Shown here piece after piece: positions 11,482 through 21,257 of a stretch of 64,000 nucleotides of DNA (the first letter of the stretch is position 1; each line of letters opens with the position of its first letter). Position numbers and translations under genes: made by a program. Source of the stretch: Methylotenera sp. G11. GTDB taxonomy: Bacteria; Pseudomonadota; Gammaproteobacteria; Burkholderiales; Methylophilaceae. The stretch is taken from the NCBI RefSeq assembly GCF_000799735.1, contig NZ_JUHH01000001.1, forward strand, positions 2,170,001-2,234,000, in the 5' to 3' direction. A model generated the notes under the pieces. The model searched no databases. It saw only the letters and a list, made by a program, of their open reading frames with translations, and was not told the origin of the DNA.

Positions 11482-11727
11482 ATGACCGAAACAACGAAAG
11501 TAGTGCGTAGTCTTACTGGTCGCGTAGTTAGCGACAAGATGGACAAAACTGTTACTGTTTTAGTTGAGCGCAAAGTAAAGCATCCTTTGATTGGTAAAGT
11601 TGTTCGCCAATCCAAGAAGTTTCATGCGCACGATGAAACAAATAGCTGTAAAGAAGGTGATGTGGTTACGATTGTTGAAAGTCGTCCATTGTCAAAAACA
11701 AAAACTTGGGTAGTTAAACAGGCCTAA
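11482..11727 (+). CDS. rpsQ: 30S ribosomal protein S17
   Basis: 81-residue S17, a primary 16S rRNA binder of OB fold. [20 protein letters not shown] and [16 protein letters not shown] are typical. The start is set at ATG 11482 ([10 protein letters not shown]); an upstream in-frame extension runs into rpmC and does not match the family. Last gene of the S10 operon here: a perfect 11-bp hairpin and a 199-base structured spacer follow. Confidence 0.97.
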   Translation: MTETTKVVRSLTGRVVSDKMDKTVTVLVERKVKHPLIGKVVRQSKKFHAHDETNSCKEGDVVTIVESRPLSKTKTWVVKQA

Positions 11728-11737
11728 GTAACGTGAA

Positions 11738-11765
11738 GCGCAATTACTGTCAAAAGTAATTGCGC
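11738..11765 (+). terminator. Perfect hairpin closing the S10 operon
   Basis: GCGCAATTACT (11738-11748) and AGTAATTGCGC (11755-11765) form an 11-bp perfect stem with loop GTCAAA. No strong T run follows, so it may be an attenuating or RNA-protecting hairpin rather than a full terminator. Confidence 0.5.
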
Positions 11766-11788
11766 ATTCATCGTTAGCTGTATATAAT
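11760..11788 (+). promoter_or_regulatory. Predicted promoter of the spc operon (rplN onward)
   Basis: A perfect TATAAT lies at 11783-11788; 17 bases upstream is only a weak -35 (TTGCGC, 11760-11765). A transcript would start near 11795, immediately before the structured leader. Confidence 0.5.
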
Positions 11789-11800
11789 GTTTTGTTTTTC

Positions 11801-11896
11801 GGCGAGCGACTTATATTAAGTCAAAAAGCTCTCGCCCCAATACTGACCGTGGTCTGTCGGCCTAGATAGTTTTTAACTATACATGGCCGGTGTTGG
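11801..11896 (+). promoter_or_regulatory. Multi-hairpin 5' leader of the spc operon (candidate r-protein cis-regulator)
   Basis: Two structured elements fill this stretch. The first has outer stem GGCGAG/CTCGCC (11801-11806/11831-11836) around GACTTA/TAAGTC (11808-11813/11817-11822). The second has outer stem CCAATAC/GTGTTGG (11837-11843/11890-11896, one G-U), middle CGGCC/GGCCG (11858-11862/11885-11889) and inner ATAGTT/AACTAT (11866-11871/11875-11880). The rplN SD (TTGGAGA) lies about 17 bases further on. A role in autoregulation is inferred. Confidence 0.55.
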
Positions 11897-11926
11897 TTTT
11901 AACGGATTAAGTTGGAGATTATTCTC

Positions 11927-12295
11927 ATGATTCAAATGCAATCAAGGCTTGAAGTTGCCGATAACACTGGTGCCCGCTCTGTGCAGTGCATTAAGGTGTT
12001 GGGTGGCTCAAAGCGTCGTTACGCTGGTATAGGCGATATCATTAAAGTTAGCATCAAGGATGCTGCTCCACGTGGTCGCGTAAAAAAAGGCGAAGTTTAT
12101 AGCGCGGTTGTTGTGCGTACTGCTAAGGGTGTTCGTCGTCCAGACGGCTCTTTGGTTAAGTTCGACGGCAATGCTGCTGTTCTGTTGAATAACAAATTGG
12201 AACCGATTGGCACCCGTATTTTTGGGCCAGTGACTCGTGAATTACGTTCAGAAAAATTCATGAAAATCGTTTCATTAGCACCAGAAGTGTTGTAG
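11927..12295 (+). CDS. rplN: 50S ribosomal protein L14
   Basis: 122-residue L14, located at the subunit interface where silencing factor RsfS binds in other bacteria. [27 protein letters not shown] is the family N-terminus, which fixes ATG 11927; a TTG-initiated extension to 11912 adds residues absent from L14 and covers the SD TTGGAGA. First gene of the spc operon, behind a probable promoter and a structured leader. Confidence 0.98.
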   Translation: MIQMQSRLEVADNTGARSVQCIKVLGGSKRRYAGIGDIIKVSIKDAAPRGRVKKGEVYSAVVVRTAKGVRRPDGSLVKFDGNAAVLLNNKLEPIGTRIFGPVTRELRSEKFMKIVSLAPEVL

Positions 12296-12303
12296 GAGCT
12301 CAC

Positions 12304-12621
12304 ATGAGTAAAATTCGCAAGGGTGATCAGGTCATCCTGAATACAGGTAAGGACAAAGGTAAGCAAGGTACGGTATTGAGTGTTCTTGATTCCGGTAAGG
12401 TTGTGGTTGAAGGTCTTAACTTGGTTAAGAAGCATGCTAAACCTAACCCGATGAAAGGTATTGCTGGTGGCATCATTGCCAAAGAAATGCCTATCGATAT
12501 TTCAAACGTTGCTTTATTTAACAGTGCGACCCAAAAAGGTGATCGCGTAGGCTTTAAGACATTGGATGATGGTCGCAAAATACGCGTATTCAAATCTAAT
12601 GGCGAAGCAGTGGACGCATAG
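12304..12621 (+). CDS. rplX: 50S ribosomal protein L24
   Basis: 105-residue L24, an assembly initiator of the 50S subunit with a KOW motif ([21 protein letters not shown]). The segment [15 protein letters not shown] is also typical. SD TAGGAGC precedes ATG 12304. It lies eight bases after rplN and eight before rplE in the spc operon. Confidence 0.97.
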   Translation: MSKIRKGDQVILNTGKDKGKQGTVLSVLDSGKVVVEGLNLVKKHAKPNPMKGIAGGIIAKEMPIDISNVALFNSATQKGDRVGFKTLDDGRKIRVFKSNGEAVDA

Positions 12622-12629
12622 GAAGAATT

Positions 12630-13169
12630 ATGGCGCGCTTAAAAGATTATTATAAAGACTCAGTAGTTAAGGCTATGACTGAGCAATTTGGTTACACTTC
12701 AATCATGCAGGTTCCTCGTATTGAAAAAATCACCCTGAATATGGGTGTTGGTGAGGCTGTTGCTGATAAGAAAGTGATGGAGCATGCTGTTGGTGATATG
12801 GAGAAAATTGCTGGTCAAAAAGCAATTGTTACCAAAGCTAAGAAATCAGTGGCTGCATTTAAGATTCGTGATGACTATCCTGTTGGTTGTAAAGTCACTT
12901 TACGCCGCGAACGTATGTATGAGTTCCTAGATCGCCTGGTTACTGTTGCTATCCCACGTATTCGTGACTTCCGCGGTATTTCTGCGAAATCATTTGATGG
13001 CCGTGGTAATTACAACATGGGCGTTAAAGAGCAGATCATTTTCCCTGAAATTGAATACGACAAGATCGATGCGATTCGCGGGATGAATATCACTATTACT
13101 ACTACTGCAAAAACTGATGAAGAGGCAAAGGCTTTGCTTGCTGCATTTAGTTTTCCTTTCAGGGGTTAA
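12630..13169 (+). CDS. rplE: 50S ribosomal protein L5
   Basis: 179-residue L5, a 5S rRNA-binding protein in the central protuberance. [41 protein letters not shown] and [20 protein letters not shown] are strong signatures. SD AGGAAG precedes ATG 12630. In E. coli the S8 repression site is near this start; no obvious equivalent was recognised here. Confidence 0.98.
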   Translation: MARLKDYYKDSVVKAMTEQFGYTSIMQVPRIEKITLNMGVGEAVADKKVMEHAVGDMEKIAGQKAIVTKAKKSVAAFKIRDDYPVGCKVTLRRERMYEFLDRLVTVAIPRIRDFRGISAKSFDGRGNYNMGVKEQIIFPEIEYDKIDAIRGMNITITTTAKTDEEAKALLAAFSFPFRG

Positions 13170-13172
13170 GAC

Positions 13173-13478
13173 ATGGCTAAAACCTGTATGACAGAACGCG
13201 AAATCAAACGTCGCGAAACTGTAAGTAAATTTGCTGCAAAGCGTGCAGCACTTGAAGCTGCAATGAATGATGTTAATGCTACTGCTGAGAGCCGTTTTGA
13301 AGCGCGTATGAAATTCCAGGCGCTTCCACGTAACTCCAGTCCGGTTCGTCTGCGTAATCGTTGTGCTTTAACTGGTCGCCCACGTGGTGTGTTTAGTAAA
13401 TTCGGTATTGGGCGTAGTAAACTGCGCGATTTGATGATGAGCGGCCAAGTGCCAGGCGTCACCAAGGCCAGCTGGTAA
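13173..13478 (+). CDS. rpsN: 30S ribosomal protein S14 (zinc-independent form)
   Basis: 101-residue S14 of the 30S head. The family ending [25 protein letters not shown] is present. The length of about 101 and absence of paired CxxC motifs show the zinc-independent type, in contrast with the short zinc-containing paralog of other bacteria. ATG 13173 lies three bases after rplE, with AGGGG as SD. Confidence 0.97.
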   Translation: MAKTCMTEREIKRRETVSKFAAKRAALEAAMNDVNATAESRFEARMKFQALPRNSSPVRLRNRCALTGRPRGVFSKFGIGRSKLRDLMMSGQVPGVTKASW

Positions 13479-13493
13479 TAGGAGAATAGATCT

Positions 13494-13889
13494 ATGAGTA
13501 TGAGTGATCCAATTGCCGACATGTTGACGCGTATTCGTAATGCGCAGATGGTCAATAAAGCGGTTGTAACTATGCCTTCTTCTAATGTTAAGTCTGCTAT
13601 TGCTAGCGTACTTAAAGATGAAGGTTACATTGAAGACTTCGCTGTTCAAAAAGATGGCAGCAAAGCAACATTGAACATTAGCTTGAAATATTATGCAGGT
13701 CGCCCAGTGATTGAGCGCATCCAGCGTGTAAGCAAGCCAGGTTTGCGTGTTTACAAAGGAAGCCAAGAGATTCCTAAAGTAATGAATGGTCTTGGTGTGA
13801 CAATTATGTCTACATCTAAGGGTGTAATGACAGATCGCAAAGCTCAAGCTGCCGGTATCGGTGGTGAAGTGCTGTGCGTAGTGGCTTAA
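13494..13889 (+). CDS. rpsH: 30S ribosomal protein S8
   Basis: 131-residue S8, a primary 16S rRNA binder and, in E. coli, the translational repressor of the spc operon. [20 protein letters not shown] and [21 protein letters not shown] identify it. Two in-frame ATGs (13494 and 13500) are possible; GGAG at 13481-13484 fits the first. Confidence 0.97.
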   Translation: MSMSDPIADMLTRIRNAQMVNKAVVTMPSSNVKSAIASVLKDEGYIEDFAVQKDGSKATLNISLKYYAGRPVIERIQRVSKPGLRVYKGSQEIPKVMNGLGVTIMSTSKGVMTDRKAQAAGIGGEVLCVVA

Positions 13890-13899
13890 GGAGAAGCAA

Positions 13900-14433
13900 A
13901 TGTCACGTGTTGCTAAAAATCCAGTAGCTATTCCAGCTAAAGTAGAAGTGGTGTTGAGTGCTGATGCAATCAACGTAAGCGGTCCTTTAGGTAAATTGAC
14001 TCAAGCTCTGACTTCAGCAGTTGTGCTGAAAAAAGAGGGTGATGCTATTACCTTCGCGGCAGCAAATGATGCGCAGCATTCACAAGCTATGTCGGGTACA
14101 GTGCGTGCCCTGGTAGCGAATATGGTAAAAGGTGTTTCAGAGGGCTTTACACGTAAATTGACACTGATCGGTGTTGGTTACAAAGCTGCTGCACAAGGTG
14201 CTGTATTGAACTTGGAGCTTGGCTATTCACATCCTATTAACCATAAAATGCCAGCTGGCGTTACCGTTGCTACTCCGACTCCAACAGAAATCGTGTTGAC
14301 CGGTGTTGATAAACAGGTAATTGGTCAAGTTGCAGCCCAGATTCGTGCATATCGTGCTCCAGAGCCTTATAAAGGCAAGGGTGTTCGTTATGCAGATGAG
14401 GTTGTTGCAATTAAAGAAACCAAGAAGAAATAA
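13900..14433 (+). CDS. rplF: 50S ribosomal protein L6
   Basis: 177-residue L6, with two similar domains near the sarcin-ricin and L7/L12 region. [37 protein letters not shown] and the ending [19 protein letters not shown] are diagnostic. SD AAGGAGAAG precedes ATG 13900, placing it ten bases after rpsH. Confidence 0.98.
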   Translation: MSRVAKNPVAIPAKVEVVLSADAINVSGPLGKLTQALTSAVVLKKEGDAITFAAANDAQHSQAMSGTVRALVANMVKGVSEGFTRKLTLIGVGYKAAAQGAVLNLELGYSHPINHKMPAGVTVATPTPTEIVLTGVDKQVIGQVAAQIRAYRAPEPYKGKGVRYADEVVAIKETKKK

Positions 14434-14443
14434 GGCTTAAAAA

Positions 14444-14797
14444 ATGAACAACGTAAATAATCGCTTGCGTCGCGCACGTAAAACCCGTGCCAAAATTGCA
14501 GAGCTAAAAGTTACCCGTTTAAGTGTGCATCGTACTAATACACACATTTATGCGCAAATTATTGCTGAAACTGGCGATAAAGTAATTGTTAGCGCTTCTA
14601 CGGTTGAGGCCGACGTTCGTAAAAACATTAAAAACGGCGGCAATGTAGAAGCTGCTGCGGCAATTGGTAAGTTGATTGCTGAGAAGGCGAAAAAAGCTGG
14701 TGTTACTACCGTGGCTTTTGATCGTTCTGGTTACAAATATCATGGCCGTATTAAAGCGTTGGCAGATGCCGCACGTGAAAACGGCTTGTCCTTCTAA
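14444..14797 (+). CDS. rplR: 50S ribosomal protein L18
   Basis: 117-residue L18, a 5S rRNA-binding protein. The N-terminal basic segment [21 protein letters not shown]-like and the C-terminal [20 protein letters not shown] block match the family. SD TAAGGC precedes ATG 14444. It lies in the spc operon between rplF and rpsE. Confidence 0.97.
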   Translation: MNNVNNRLRRARKTRAKIAELKVTRLSVHRTNTHIYAQIIAETGDKVIVSASTVEADVRKNIKNGGNVEAAAAIGKLIAEKAKKAGVTTVAFDRSGYKYHGRIKALADAARENGLSF

Positions 14798-14824
14798 TTG
14801 GTCTGATTGCTTAAGAGGTTAATG

Positions 14825-15337
14825 ATGGCAAAAGAAATTGAACAGCAACAGCAGCAGACTGATGGTTTGCGCGAAAAAATGATTGCAGTTAATCGTGTAA
14901 GTAAAACGGTTAAAGGCGGTCGCATTATGAGTTTTGCTGCACTTACAGTGGTAGGTGATGGTGATGGCGCGGTAGGTATGGGTAAGGGTAAGGCGCGTGA
15001 AGTTCCGGTAGCTGTACAAAAAGCTATGGATGAAGCACGTCGCGGTATGTTAAAGATCAATTTAACAAACGGCACTTTGCATCATGCTGTAACTGGCGTT
15101 CACGGTGCTGCAAAAGTATTCATTCAACCAGCTTCTGAAGGTACCGGTATTATTGCTGGTGGCGCAATGCGCGCGATTTTTGAAGTGATGGGTGTAACTA
15201 ACGTTGTGGCTAAATGTATTGGTTCAACAAACCCTTACAATTTGGTTCGCGCTACATTAAACGGCTTGGAGTCTATGAATACGCCTGCGGAAATCGCGGC
15301 TAAGCGTGGCAAATCAGTCGAAGAAATCAGAGGCTAA
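14825..15337 (+). CDS. rpsE: 30S ribosomal protein S5
   Basis: 170-residue S5, involved in decoding accuracy and mRNA unwinding at the entry pore. [19 protein letters not shown] and [22 protein letters not shown] are typical. The glutamine-rich N-terminus ([12 protein letters not shown]) is a local feature. Of two adjacent ATGs (14822, 14825), the second is six bases from AGAGG and is preferred; an upstream TTG at 14807 is unlikely. Confidence 0.96.
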   Translation: MAKEIEQQQQQTDGLREKMIAVNRVSKTVKGGRIMSFAALTVVGDGDGAVGMGKGKAREVPVAVQKAMDEARRGMLKINLTNGTLHHAVTGVHGAAKVFIQPASEGTGIIAGGAMRAIFEVMGVTNVVAKCIGSTNPYNLVRATLNGLESMNTPAEIAAKRGKSVEEIRG

Positions 15338-15339
15338 TC

Positions 15340-15537
15340 ATGGCTAAAGCAAAAAAAGATGCATCAACTATTAAAGTAACGCTGGTGAAAAGTGTTATTG
15401 GACGTATTGAGGCGCATAAAGCTACAGTTAGAGGCTTAGGTCTGCGTCGCATGCACCATACAGTTGAGTTACAAGATACACCGGCAATTCGCGGCATGAT
15501 CAATGCCGTTAGCTATCTCGTAAAGGTAGAAGCATAA
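15340..15537 (+). CDS. rpmD: 50S ribosomal protein L30
   Basis: 65-residue L30. [20 protein letters not shown] and [20 protein letters not shown] are the family core; the length is slightly longer than the E. coli protein. ATG 15340 follows rpsE by two bases, and its stop overlaps the rplO start by one base (TAATG). Confidence 0.97.
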   Translation: MAKAKKDASTIKVTLVKSVIGRIEAHKATVRGLGLRRMHHTVELQDTPAIRGMINAVSYLVKVEA

Positions 15538-15977
15538 TGCAATTAAATACTATTAAGCCTGCAGAAGGCGCAAAAAAAGAACGTCGTCGCGTAGGTCGCG
15601 GTATTGGTTCAGGTTTAGGCAAAACAGCTGGTCGTGGCCATAAAGGTCAAAAATCACGTACTGGCGGTTTTCACAAAGTAGGTTTTGAAGGCGGCCAAAT
15701 GCCAATTCAACGTCGCTTGCCTAAGCGTGGTTTCAAATCATTGACTAAAGCTGATACGGCACATGTGCGTACTAGCGAACTGGCTTTGATCCCAAATGAA
15801 GTGATCGATCTGTTGGCTTTGAAAGCAGCAAATATCGTTTCAGGTACAGTTAAGAACGCAAAAATTTATTTGTCAGGCGATGTTGCCGGCAAATACAACA
15901 TCCAAGGTCTGTTGCTGACCAAGGGTGCACGCGCTGCCATCGAAGCTGCTGGTGGTAAAGTTCTAGAAGCTGCATAA
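15537..15977 (+). CDS. rplO: 50S ribosomal protein L15
   Basis: 146-residue L15, a late-assembly 50S protein. [20 protein letters not shown] and [20 protein letters not shown] are unmistakable. The start is coupled to the rpmD stop (TAATG), with AAGG in the end of rpmD as SD. secY follows 11 bases after its stop. Confidence 0.98.
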   Translation: MQLNTIKPAEGAKKERRRVGRGIGSGLGKTAGRGHKGQKSRTGGFHKVGFEGGQMPIQRRLPKRGFKSLTKADTAHVRTSELALIPNEVIDLLALKAANIVSGTVKNAKIYLSGDVAGKYNIQGLLLTKGARAAIEAAGGKVLEAA

Positions 15978-15988
15978 GAGATAATATT

Positions 15989-17308
15989 TTGGCACAAGAA
16001 GGCTTATTGAAAACAGCGGCAAAAATGGGCGAACTCAAAAGTCGCCTGTTTTTTGTTTTGGGTGCTTTAGTTGTTTATCGCTTGGGTGCTCATATACCTG
16101 TTCCAGGTATTGATCCCGAGGTGTTGGCTAAGTTGTTCGAGTCGCAAAGCGGTGGCATCCTGGGCATGTTTAACATGTTCTCAGGCGGTGCATTGTCACG
16201 GTTTACCGTGTTTGCACTGGGTATCATGCCGTACATTTCTGCATCTATCATCATGCAGTTACTGGCGGCTGTGTCGCCTAAGCTTGAGCAGCTGAAAAAA
16301 GAGGGTGAAGCTGGGCGCCGTACTATTACTAAATATACACGTTACGGTACTGTAGTGCTTGCTACATTCCAGGCGTTAGGTATTGCAATCATGCTTGAAG
16401 GCCAGGCTGGTTTAGTATTAGATCCAGGTATGGCATTTAGGTTAACTGCGGTGATTACCCTTGTTTGTGGCACCATGTTTTTGATGTGGTTGGGTGAGCA
16501 GATTACCGAACGTGGTATCGGCAATGGTATTTCTATCATTATTTTTGCTGGTATAGTCGCCGGATTGCCGCATGCGATCGGTTCTACAGCCGAAATGGTG
16601 AACACAGGTGCATTTAGTATCCCGTTGGCTTTCTTCTTGCTGGTTGCAACTATCCTGGTGACAGCGCTTGTGGTGTTTGTTGAGCGCGGTCAACGCAAGA
16701 TTACTGTTAATTATGCTAAGAGACAGGTGGGTAATAAGGTATATGGCGGCCAAACAACGCATTTGCCTATGAAGCTGAACATGGCTGGTGTCATACCTCC
16801 TATTTTTGCCTCAAGCATTATCTTGTTCCCGGCAACGCTGGCTGGCTGGTTTGGCGGAAGTGAACATACGTTCTGGCTAAAAGATGTTGCTGCTGCCTTG
16901 TCCCCAGGTCAGCCAATCTACATCTTATTATTTGCTGCTGCGATTGTATTCTTCTGTTTTTTCTACACTGCATTGCAGTTTAATCCAAAAGATACAGCCG
17001 ACAACTTGAAGAAAAGTGGTGCTTTTATCCCGGGGATCAGGCCTGGTGATCAAACAGCCAAGTACATCGACCGCATTATGGGTAGATTGACTTTGGTTGG
17101 TGCAGCGTATATCACTTTGGTTTGCCTGTTACCTGAATTCCTGATCTTGAAGTTTAATACACCATTCTATTTCGGCGGTACTTCTTTGCTGATTATTGTT
17201 GTGGTAACCATGGATTTTATGACGCAAGTGCAGTCTCATTTGATGTCTCATCAATACGAGGGATTGCTTAGAAAAGCTAATTTTAAAGGTAATGCGCTTG
17301 GGCGCTAA
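15989..17308 (+). CDS. secY: Preprotein translocase channel subunit SecY
   Basis: 439-residue inner-membrane protein forming the SecYEG protein-conducting channel. About ten hydrophobic helices are seen; [27 protein letters not shown] and the cytoplasmic loop before [21 protein letters not shown] match SecY. The start is TTG at 15989, with GAG (in AAGAGATAA) upstream; the N-terminus [19 protein letters not shown] fits the family, so the non-ATG start is accepted. It sits between rplO and infA as usual. Confidence 0.97.
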   Translation: MAQEGLLKTAAKMGELKSRLFFVLGALVVYRLGAHIPVPGIDPEVLAKLFESQSGGILGMFNMFSGGALSRFTVFALGIMPYISASIIMQLLAAVSPKLEQLKKEGEAGRRTITKYTRYGTVVLATFQALGIAIMLEGQAGLVLDPGMAFRLTAVITLVCGTMFLMWLGEQITERGIGNGISIIIFAGIVAGLPHAIGSTAEMVNTGAFSIPLAFFLLVATILVTALVVFVERGQRKITVNYAKRQVGNKVYGGQTTHLPMKLNMAGVIPPIFASSIILFPATLAGWFGGSEHTFWLKDVAAALSPGQPIYILLFAAAIVFFCFFYTALQFNPKDTADNLKKSGAFIPGIRPGDQTAKYIDRIMGRLTLVGAAYITLVCLLPEFLILKFNTPFYFGGTSLLIIVVVTMDFMTQVQSHLMSHQYEGLLRKANFKGNALGR

Positions 17309-17319
17309 GTAATTCTAAG

Positions 17320-17538
17320 ATGGCTAAGGAAGATAGAATTGAAATGCAAGGGGAGATTCTTGAGAATCTTCCAAATGCAACTTTTAGAGTTAAGTTAGAA
17401 AATGGTCATATTGTTTTAGGCTATATTTCTGGGAAAATGCGCATGCACTACATTCGTATTTTACCTGGTGATAAAGTCACCGTTGAGATGACGCCTTATG
17501 ATTTATCCCGTGCGCGAATTACGTTCCGCGCGAAATAA
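17320..17538 (+). CDS. infA: Translation initiation factor IF-1
   Basis: 72-residue OB-fold factor that occupies the A site during initiation. [20 protein letters not shown] and [21 protein letters not shown] are typical. ATG 17320 is 11 bases after secY; the SD is poor (CTAAG). Its location between secY and rpmJ is common in betaproteobacteria. Confidence 0.98.
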   Translation: MAKEDRIEMQGEILENLPNATFRVKLENGHIVLGYISGKMRMHYIRILPGDKVTVEMTPYDLSRARITFRAK

Positions 17539-17582
17539 ACAATAAGTGTTGTGCATACCGTTTAGTTGTATTGGAGTGAAAT

Positions 17583-17696
17583 ATGAGAGTTCGTGCATCA
17601 GTAAAGGCTTTATGCCGTAATTGTAAAGTTGTTCGTCGTCGTGGCGTTGTGCGTATCATCTGCACAGACCCACGTCATAAACAACGTCAAGGTTAA
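17583..17696 (+). CDS. rpmJ: 50S ribosomal protein L36 (zinc-binding form)
   Basis: 37-residue L36. The translation starts [20 protein letters not shown] and ends PRHKQRQG. C11, C14, C27 and H32 form the zinc-site pattern. SD TTGGAGTG precedes ATG 17583. It ends the spc operon; the alpha-operon promoter follows about 95 bases on. Confidence 0.96.
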   Translation: MRVRASVKALCRNCKVVRRRGVVRIICTDPRHKQRQG

Positions 17697-17789
17697 TTGA
17701 TTAACTTCAATTAATCCAAATTAGTAAAAGCTTCGGCTGCATACTAATTTAAGTTGGTCAATAATTTGATTGATCAGAAGATTAGCTAT

Positions 17790-17818
17790 TTGATAAAAAA
17801 TGGTTTTCCTGTTAAAAT
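17790..17818 (+). promoter_or_regulatory. sigma70 promoter of the alpha operon (rpsM)
   Basis: TTGATA (17790-17795) and TAAAAT (17813-17818) are separated by exactly 17 bases; the start would be near 17825, some 46 bases before rpsM. It separates the alpha operon from spc. Confidence 0.7.
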
Positions 17819-17870
17819 CACCGGCTTTTTTAAAGCAAGTGAATCAGTAAAGCCTAATTTGGAGTAAAGT

Positions 17871-18233
17871 ATGGCGCGTATTGCAGGGGTAAATATCCCG
17901 AATAATAAACACACGGAAATTGCATTGACTGCAATTTACGGTATTGGTCGTAATACAGCACAAAAAATCTGTGCCGCAGCTGGTGTATTGCCTACTGCAA
18001 AAATTAAAGATTTGAATGATGCGGACGTAGAAAAATTACGTGACGAAGTAGGCAAGTTCAAAGTTGAAGGTGACTTACGTCGCGAAATATCAATGAACAT
18101 CAAGCGCCTGATGGATTTGGGCTGCTACCGTGGTGTTCGTCATCGCCGTGGTCTGCCGGTGCGTGGTCAACGTACAAAAACAAATGCCCGTACACGTAAG
18201 GGTCCAGTTAAAGCGATTAAACAATCTAAATAA
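17871..18233 (+). CDS. rpsM: 30S ribosomal protein S13
   Basis: 120-residue S13, forming intersubunit bridges and contacting the P-site t[35 protein letters not shown] and the basic tail [15 protein letters not shown] are diagnostic. SD TTGGAGTAAAG precedes ATG 17871. First gene of the alpha operon, with its own promoter at 17790-17818. Confidence 0.98.
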   Translation: MARIAGVNIPNNKHTEIALTAIYGIGRNTAQKICAAAGVLPTAKIKDLNDADVEKLRDEVGKFKVEGDLRREISMNIKRLMDLGCYRGVRHRRGLPVRGQRTKTNARTRKGPVKAIKQSK

Positions 18234-18295
18234 TCCTGTTAAGGCTTAGATAGTTTACAAATTTTAGTAAGTTTATTGGTAAGGAAAAATGCAAC

Positions 18296-18685
18296 ATGGC
18301 AAAAGCTAATGTACGCGTAAGAAAGAAAGTTAAAAAGAATATTGCTGAGGGTATTGCCCACGTGCATGCATCTTTTAACAACACCATCATCACAATTACA
18401 GACCGTCAAGGCAATGCTCTGTCTTGGGCGACTTCTGGTGGTCAGGGTTTTAAAGGTTCTCGTAAGAGTACTCCTTTTGCTGCGCAGGTTGCTGCAGAAG
18501 TTGCTGGTAAGTCAGCACAAGAGAGTGGTGTGAAGAATTTAGAAGTGCGTATTAAAGGCCCAGGTCCAGGTCGTGAATCTGCTGTGCGCGCACTGAACGC
18601 TGCTGGTTTCAAAATTACCAGCATTACTGATGTGACGCCAGTTCCGCATAACGGTTGCCGTCCACCTAAAAAACGTCGCATTTAA
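18296..18685 (+). CDS. rpsK: 30S ribosomal protein S11
   Basis: 129-residue S11 of the 30S platform. [38 protein letters not shown] and the ending [18 protein letters not shown] are family signatures. AAGGAAAAATGCAAC precedes ATG 18296 at a somewhat long spacing. Lies 62 bases after rpsM. Confidence 0.98.
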   Translation: MAKANVRVRKKVKKNIAEGIAHVHASFNNTIITITDRQGNALSWATSGGQGFKGSRKSTPFAAQVAAEVAGKSAQESGVKNLEVRIKGPGPGRESAVRALNAAGFKITSITDVTPVPHNGCRPPKKRRI

Positions 18686-18711
18686 GCGAAAAAGATTACT
18701 GGAGAACTATC

Positions 18712-19341
18712 TTGGCTAGAAATTTAGATCCTAAATGCCGTCAATGCCGTCGTGAAGGCGAAAAGTTGTTTTTAAAAGCTGAAAAATGCTTTTCTGATAA
18801 ATGCGCTATTGAAAAACGTAATTTCCCACCTGGTCAACATGGCCAACGTAGAAATCAACGCCTGTCAGACTACGGCGTTCAATTGCGTGAGAAACAAAAA
18901 GTGCGTCGTATTTACGGCGTTTTAGAAGCTCAATTCCGTAGCTACTATGCTGAAGCAGACCGTAAAAAAGGCATTACCGGTGAAAACCTGCTGCAATTGC
19001 TTGAGTGCCGCTTAGATAACGTCACTTACAGAATGGGTCTGGGCGGTTCACGTACTGAGGCGCGTCAAATCGTTCGTCACAACAGTATTTTAGTAAATGG
19101 CAAGCGCGTTAACATTCCTTCATACCAAGTTAAAGCTGGTGATGTGATCAGTGTGGCTGAAGCTGCTAAATCACAGTTGCGCATTAAAGGTGCTTTAGAG
19201 GCTGCTGAACAACGCGGTTTCCCAGAATGGTTGGAAGTTGATGTTAAAGCTTTGAAAGGTACTTTCAAAGCTAAGCCGCAACGTGATGAATTGCCACCAA
19301 CAATCAATGAATCATTGGTAGTTGAGCTTTACTCTAAGTAA
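18712..19341 (+). CDS. rpsD: 30S ribosomal protein S4 (zinc-binding type)
   Basis: 209-residue S4, a primary 16S rRNA binder, repressor of the alpha operon in E. coli and an antitermination factor. [20 protein letters not shown] and the S4 RNA-binding domain around [10 protein letters not shown] are present. Cysteines at 9, 12, 26 and 31 match the zinc ligands of Thermus-type S4; E. coli S4 lacks this set. The start is TTG at 18712, with TGGAGAAC upstream; no nearby ATG gives the family N-terminus MARNLDPKC. Confidence 0.97.
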   Translation: MARNLDPKCRQCRREGEKLFLKAEKCFSDKCAIEKRNFPPGQHGQRRNQRLSDYGVQLREKQKVRRIYGVLEAQFRSYYAEADRKKGITGENLLQLLECRLDNVTYRMGLGGSRTEARQIVRHNSILVNGKRVNIPSYQVKAGDVISVAEAAKSQLRIKGALEAAEQRGFPEWLEVDVKALKGTFKAKPQRDELPPTINESLVVELYSK

Positions 19342-19359
19342 TTAAGTTGTGAATCGCGC

Positions 19360-19412
19360 AGTTAGCAGATCCTTATGGGTTTGCTAACTTCAGCGTTTAT
19401 AGGCCACGGGCC
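19360..19412 (+). promoter_or_regulatory. Paired hairpins in the rpsD-rpoA spacer
   Basis: AGTTAGCA (19360-19367) pairs with TGCTAACT (19382-19389), and AGGCC/GGCCT with loop ACG follow (19401-19413). They occupy the 104-base spacer before rpoA. They may tune rpoA and rplQ expression relative to the ribosomal genes, but no function is established. Confidence 0.4.
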
Positions 19413-19445
19413 TGTAAGATTATTAAAAAAATTAAAGGTATAACT

Positions 19446-20432
19446 ATGCAAAACAGTCCTACCGAGTATTTGAAACCGCGCGTAGTTGATGTTGAGGTTT
19501 TATCTCCATTGCGTGCACGAGTAACACTTGAGCCTATGGAGCGTGGTTTTGGTTACACATTGGGTAATGCGCTACGTCGTGTGTTGCTGTCATCAATCCC
19601 TGGCTTCGCTATTACTGAAGTAAAGATTGATGGTGTTGTTCATGAGTATTCAACGATTGATGGCGTTCAGGAAGATGTTGTTGATATCTTGCTGAATCTT
19701 AAAGGCGTTGCTCTTAAATTGAATTCAAAATCAGAAACAATTCTGAAGCTGAATAAGTCAGTTGAAGGTGTTGTGACTGCCGGTGATTTTGAAACAGGCC
19801 ATGATGCTGAAATCGTGAACCCTAACCATGTGATTGCACACCTGACAAAAGGCGGCAAACTGAATCTGGAAGTTAAAGTAGAAATGGGTCGTGGTTATCA
19901 GCCAGTTCCTGTACGTCAAAAAGCGAATGATGAAGACCGTGTTTTAGGTTTTATTATGGTTGATGCATCATTCAGCCCGATCAACAAGGTAAGTTACTAT
20001 GTTGATAGCGCGCGTGTTGAGCAGCGTACTGACTTGGACAAGCTTGTAATGGATGTTGAAACCAACGGCGTGATTGAACCTGAGCAAGCTATCCGTGATG
20101 CAGCTCGAATTCTGATGGGTCAACTGTCAGTGTTCGCCGATCTGGAAGGTGCTCCAAGTGAAGTGGAAGTTAAATCAGCTCCTCAGGTGGATCCAGTGTT
20201 ACTGCGTCCGGTTGATGATCTTGAATTGACAGTACGTTCTGCAAATTGCCTGAAAGCAGAAAATATATTCTACATTGGTGACTTGATCCAACGTACAGAG
20301 AATGAGCTGTTAAAGGCGCCTAACCTCGGTCGTAAATCACTTAATGAGATTAAAGATGTTCTGGCAACTCGTGGCTTGACATTAGGCATGAAGTTAGAGA
20401 ATTGGCCACCAGTTGGTCTGGAAAAAGCTTAA
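19446..20432 (+). CDS. rpoA: RNA polymerase alpha subunit
   Basis: 328-residue alpha subunit. The N-terminal dimerisation and assembly domain has [20 protein letters not shown], a flexible linker follows near residue 240, and the C-terminal DNA- and activator-binding domain includes [20 protein letters not shown] and [27 protein letters not shown] precedes ATG 19446. Located between rpsD and rplQ as in most proteobacteria. Confidence 0.98.
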   Translation: MQNSPTEYLKPRVVDVEVLSPLRARVTLEPMERGFGYTLGNALRRVLLSSIPGFAITEVKIDGVVHEYSTIDGVQEDVVDILLNLKGVALKLNSKSETILKLNKSVEGVVTAGDFETGHDAEIVNPNHVIAHLTKGGKLNLEVKVEMGRGYQPVPVRQKANDEDRVLGFIMVDASFSPINKVSYYVDSARVEQRTDLDKLVMDVETNGVIEPEQAIRDAARILMGQLSVFADLEGAPSEVEVKSAPQVDPVLLRPVDDLELTVRSANCLKAENIFYIGDLIQRTENELLKAPNLGRKSLNEIKDVLATRGLTLGMKLENWPPVGLEKA

Positions 20433-20474
20433 TTAAGCTTGATATTGAAGTTATAGAAACCTTAAGGAATTACT

Positions 20475-20864
20475 ATGCGTCACGGTAATAGCAATCGTAA
20501 ATTAAATCGTACTAGCAGCCATCGTGCGGCGATGTTCCGTAACATGACTGCGTCATTGTTGCGTCATGAAATCATTAAAACTACTTTGCCAAAAGCAAAA
20601 GAGTTGCGTAAATTCGCAGAGCCTTTAATTACTTTAGGTAAAACTGCAACTTTAGCAAATCGTCGCTTAGCTTTCGATCGTTTACGTGATCGTGACATCG
20701 TAGGTAAGCTGTTTGGCGAACTTGGTCCTCGTTACAACGCACGTAACGGTGGTTACTTACGTATCTTGAAATGCGGTTTTCGCAATGGCGACAATGCACC
20801 TATGGCATTGGTTGAACTTGTTGATCGTCCAGATACATCTGCAGAAGCTGTTGTTGCTGAGTAA
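20475..20864 (+). CDS. rplQ: 50S ribosomal protein L17
   Basis: 129-residue L17 at the tunnel exit. [20 protein letters not shown] and [14 protein letters not shown] are the family N-terminal motifs; the ending [14 protein letters not shown] is typical. SD TAAGGAAT precedes ATG 20475. Last gene of the alpha operon, followed 24 bases later by a strong terminator. Confidence 0.98.
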   Translation: MRHGNSNRKLNRTSSHRAAMFRNMTASLLRHEIIKTTLPKAKELRKFAEPLITLGKTATLANRRLAFDRLRDRDIVGKLFGELGPRYNARNGGYLRILKCGFRNGDNAPMALVELVDRPDTSAEAVVAE

Positions 20865-20887
20865 GTAATTCATTAAGTTTTACAATT

Positions 20888-20914
20888 AAAAAGCCAGCAT
20901 TTAGCTGGCTTTTT
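20888..20914. terminator. Bidirectional terminator between rplQ and the glutaredoxin-like gene
   Basis: AAAAAGCCAGC (20888-20898) and GCTGGCTTTTT (20904-20914) form an 11-bp perfect stem with loop ATTTA. T runs lie at the 3' side on both strands, serving the convergent rplQ and the - strand gene. Confidence 0.88.
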
Positions 20915-20948
20915 AATTTCCGGCATATATTCCGGAAATCGCCAATGG

Positions 20949-21188
20949 CTAAGCTTTGATAAGCATGACGATATCATTTTCTGTAAATGGCCAATTCAAT
21001 TCGGCTTGGGTACCTACACGCGCGATAACAGGTATCCTGATGCCGTATTTTTCGATCAAGCCATCGTCATCGCTGATCTCTTGAATAAGCCAGTTAATTT
21101 CATGGCGGCTTTTCAAGTGTATTAGCATCGCCTCAGCCTGCTCGCAAAGATGGCAGTGCGAAGTTGTATAAAGAACGAGTTGTTTCAT
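20949..21188 (-). CDS. Glutaredoxin-family small thiol-disulfide protein
   Basis: 79-residue protein with a thioredoxin-like fold signature: beta strand LVLYTTSHC, redox motif CHLC at residues 12-15, and a likely cis-proline in RIPVIARV. It resembles the glutaredoxin-2-like (DUF836) family often found beside housekeeping genes. The substrate is unknown. It converges on rplQ and is divergent from mgtE. Confidence 0.85.
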   Translation of the reverse strand: MKQLVLYTTSHCHLCEQAEAMLIHLKSRHEINWLIQEISDDDGLIEKYGIRIPVIARVGTQAELNWPFTENDIVMLIKA

Positions 21189-21229
21189 TAATTAGCAAGC
21201 CCCTGGTTTTAGTATTTGCTGCATTATAT

Positions 21230-21257
21230 TTGCTTGGAATAGACGTATATTTATACT
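21230..21257 (+). promoter_or_regulatory. Predicted mgtE promoter
   Basis: TTGCTT (21230-21235) and TATACT (21252-21257) with a 16-base spacer, about 84 bases before mgtE. The leader is short and shows no M-box-like magnesium riboswitch. Confidence 0.45.
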
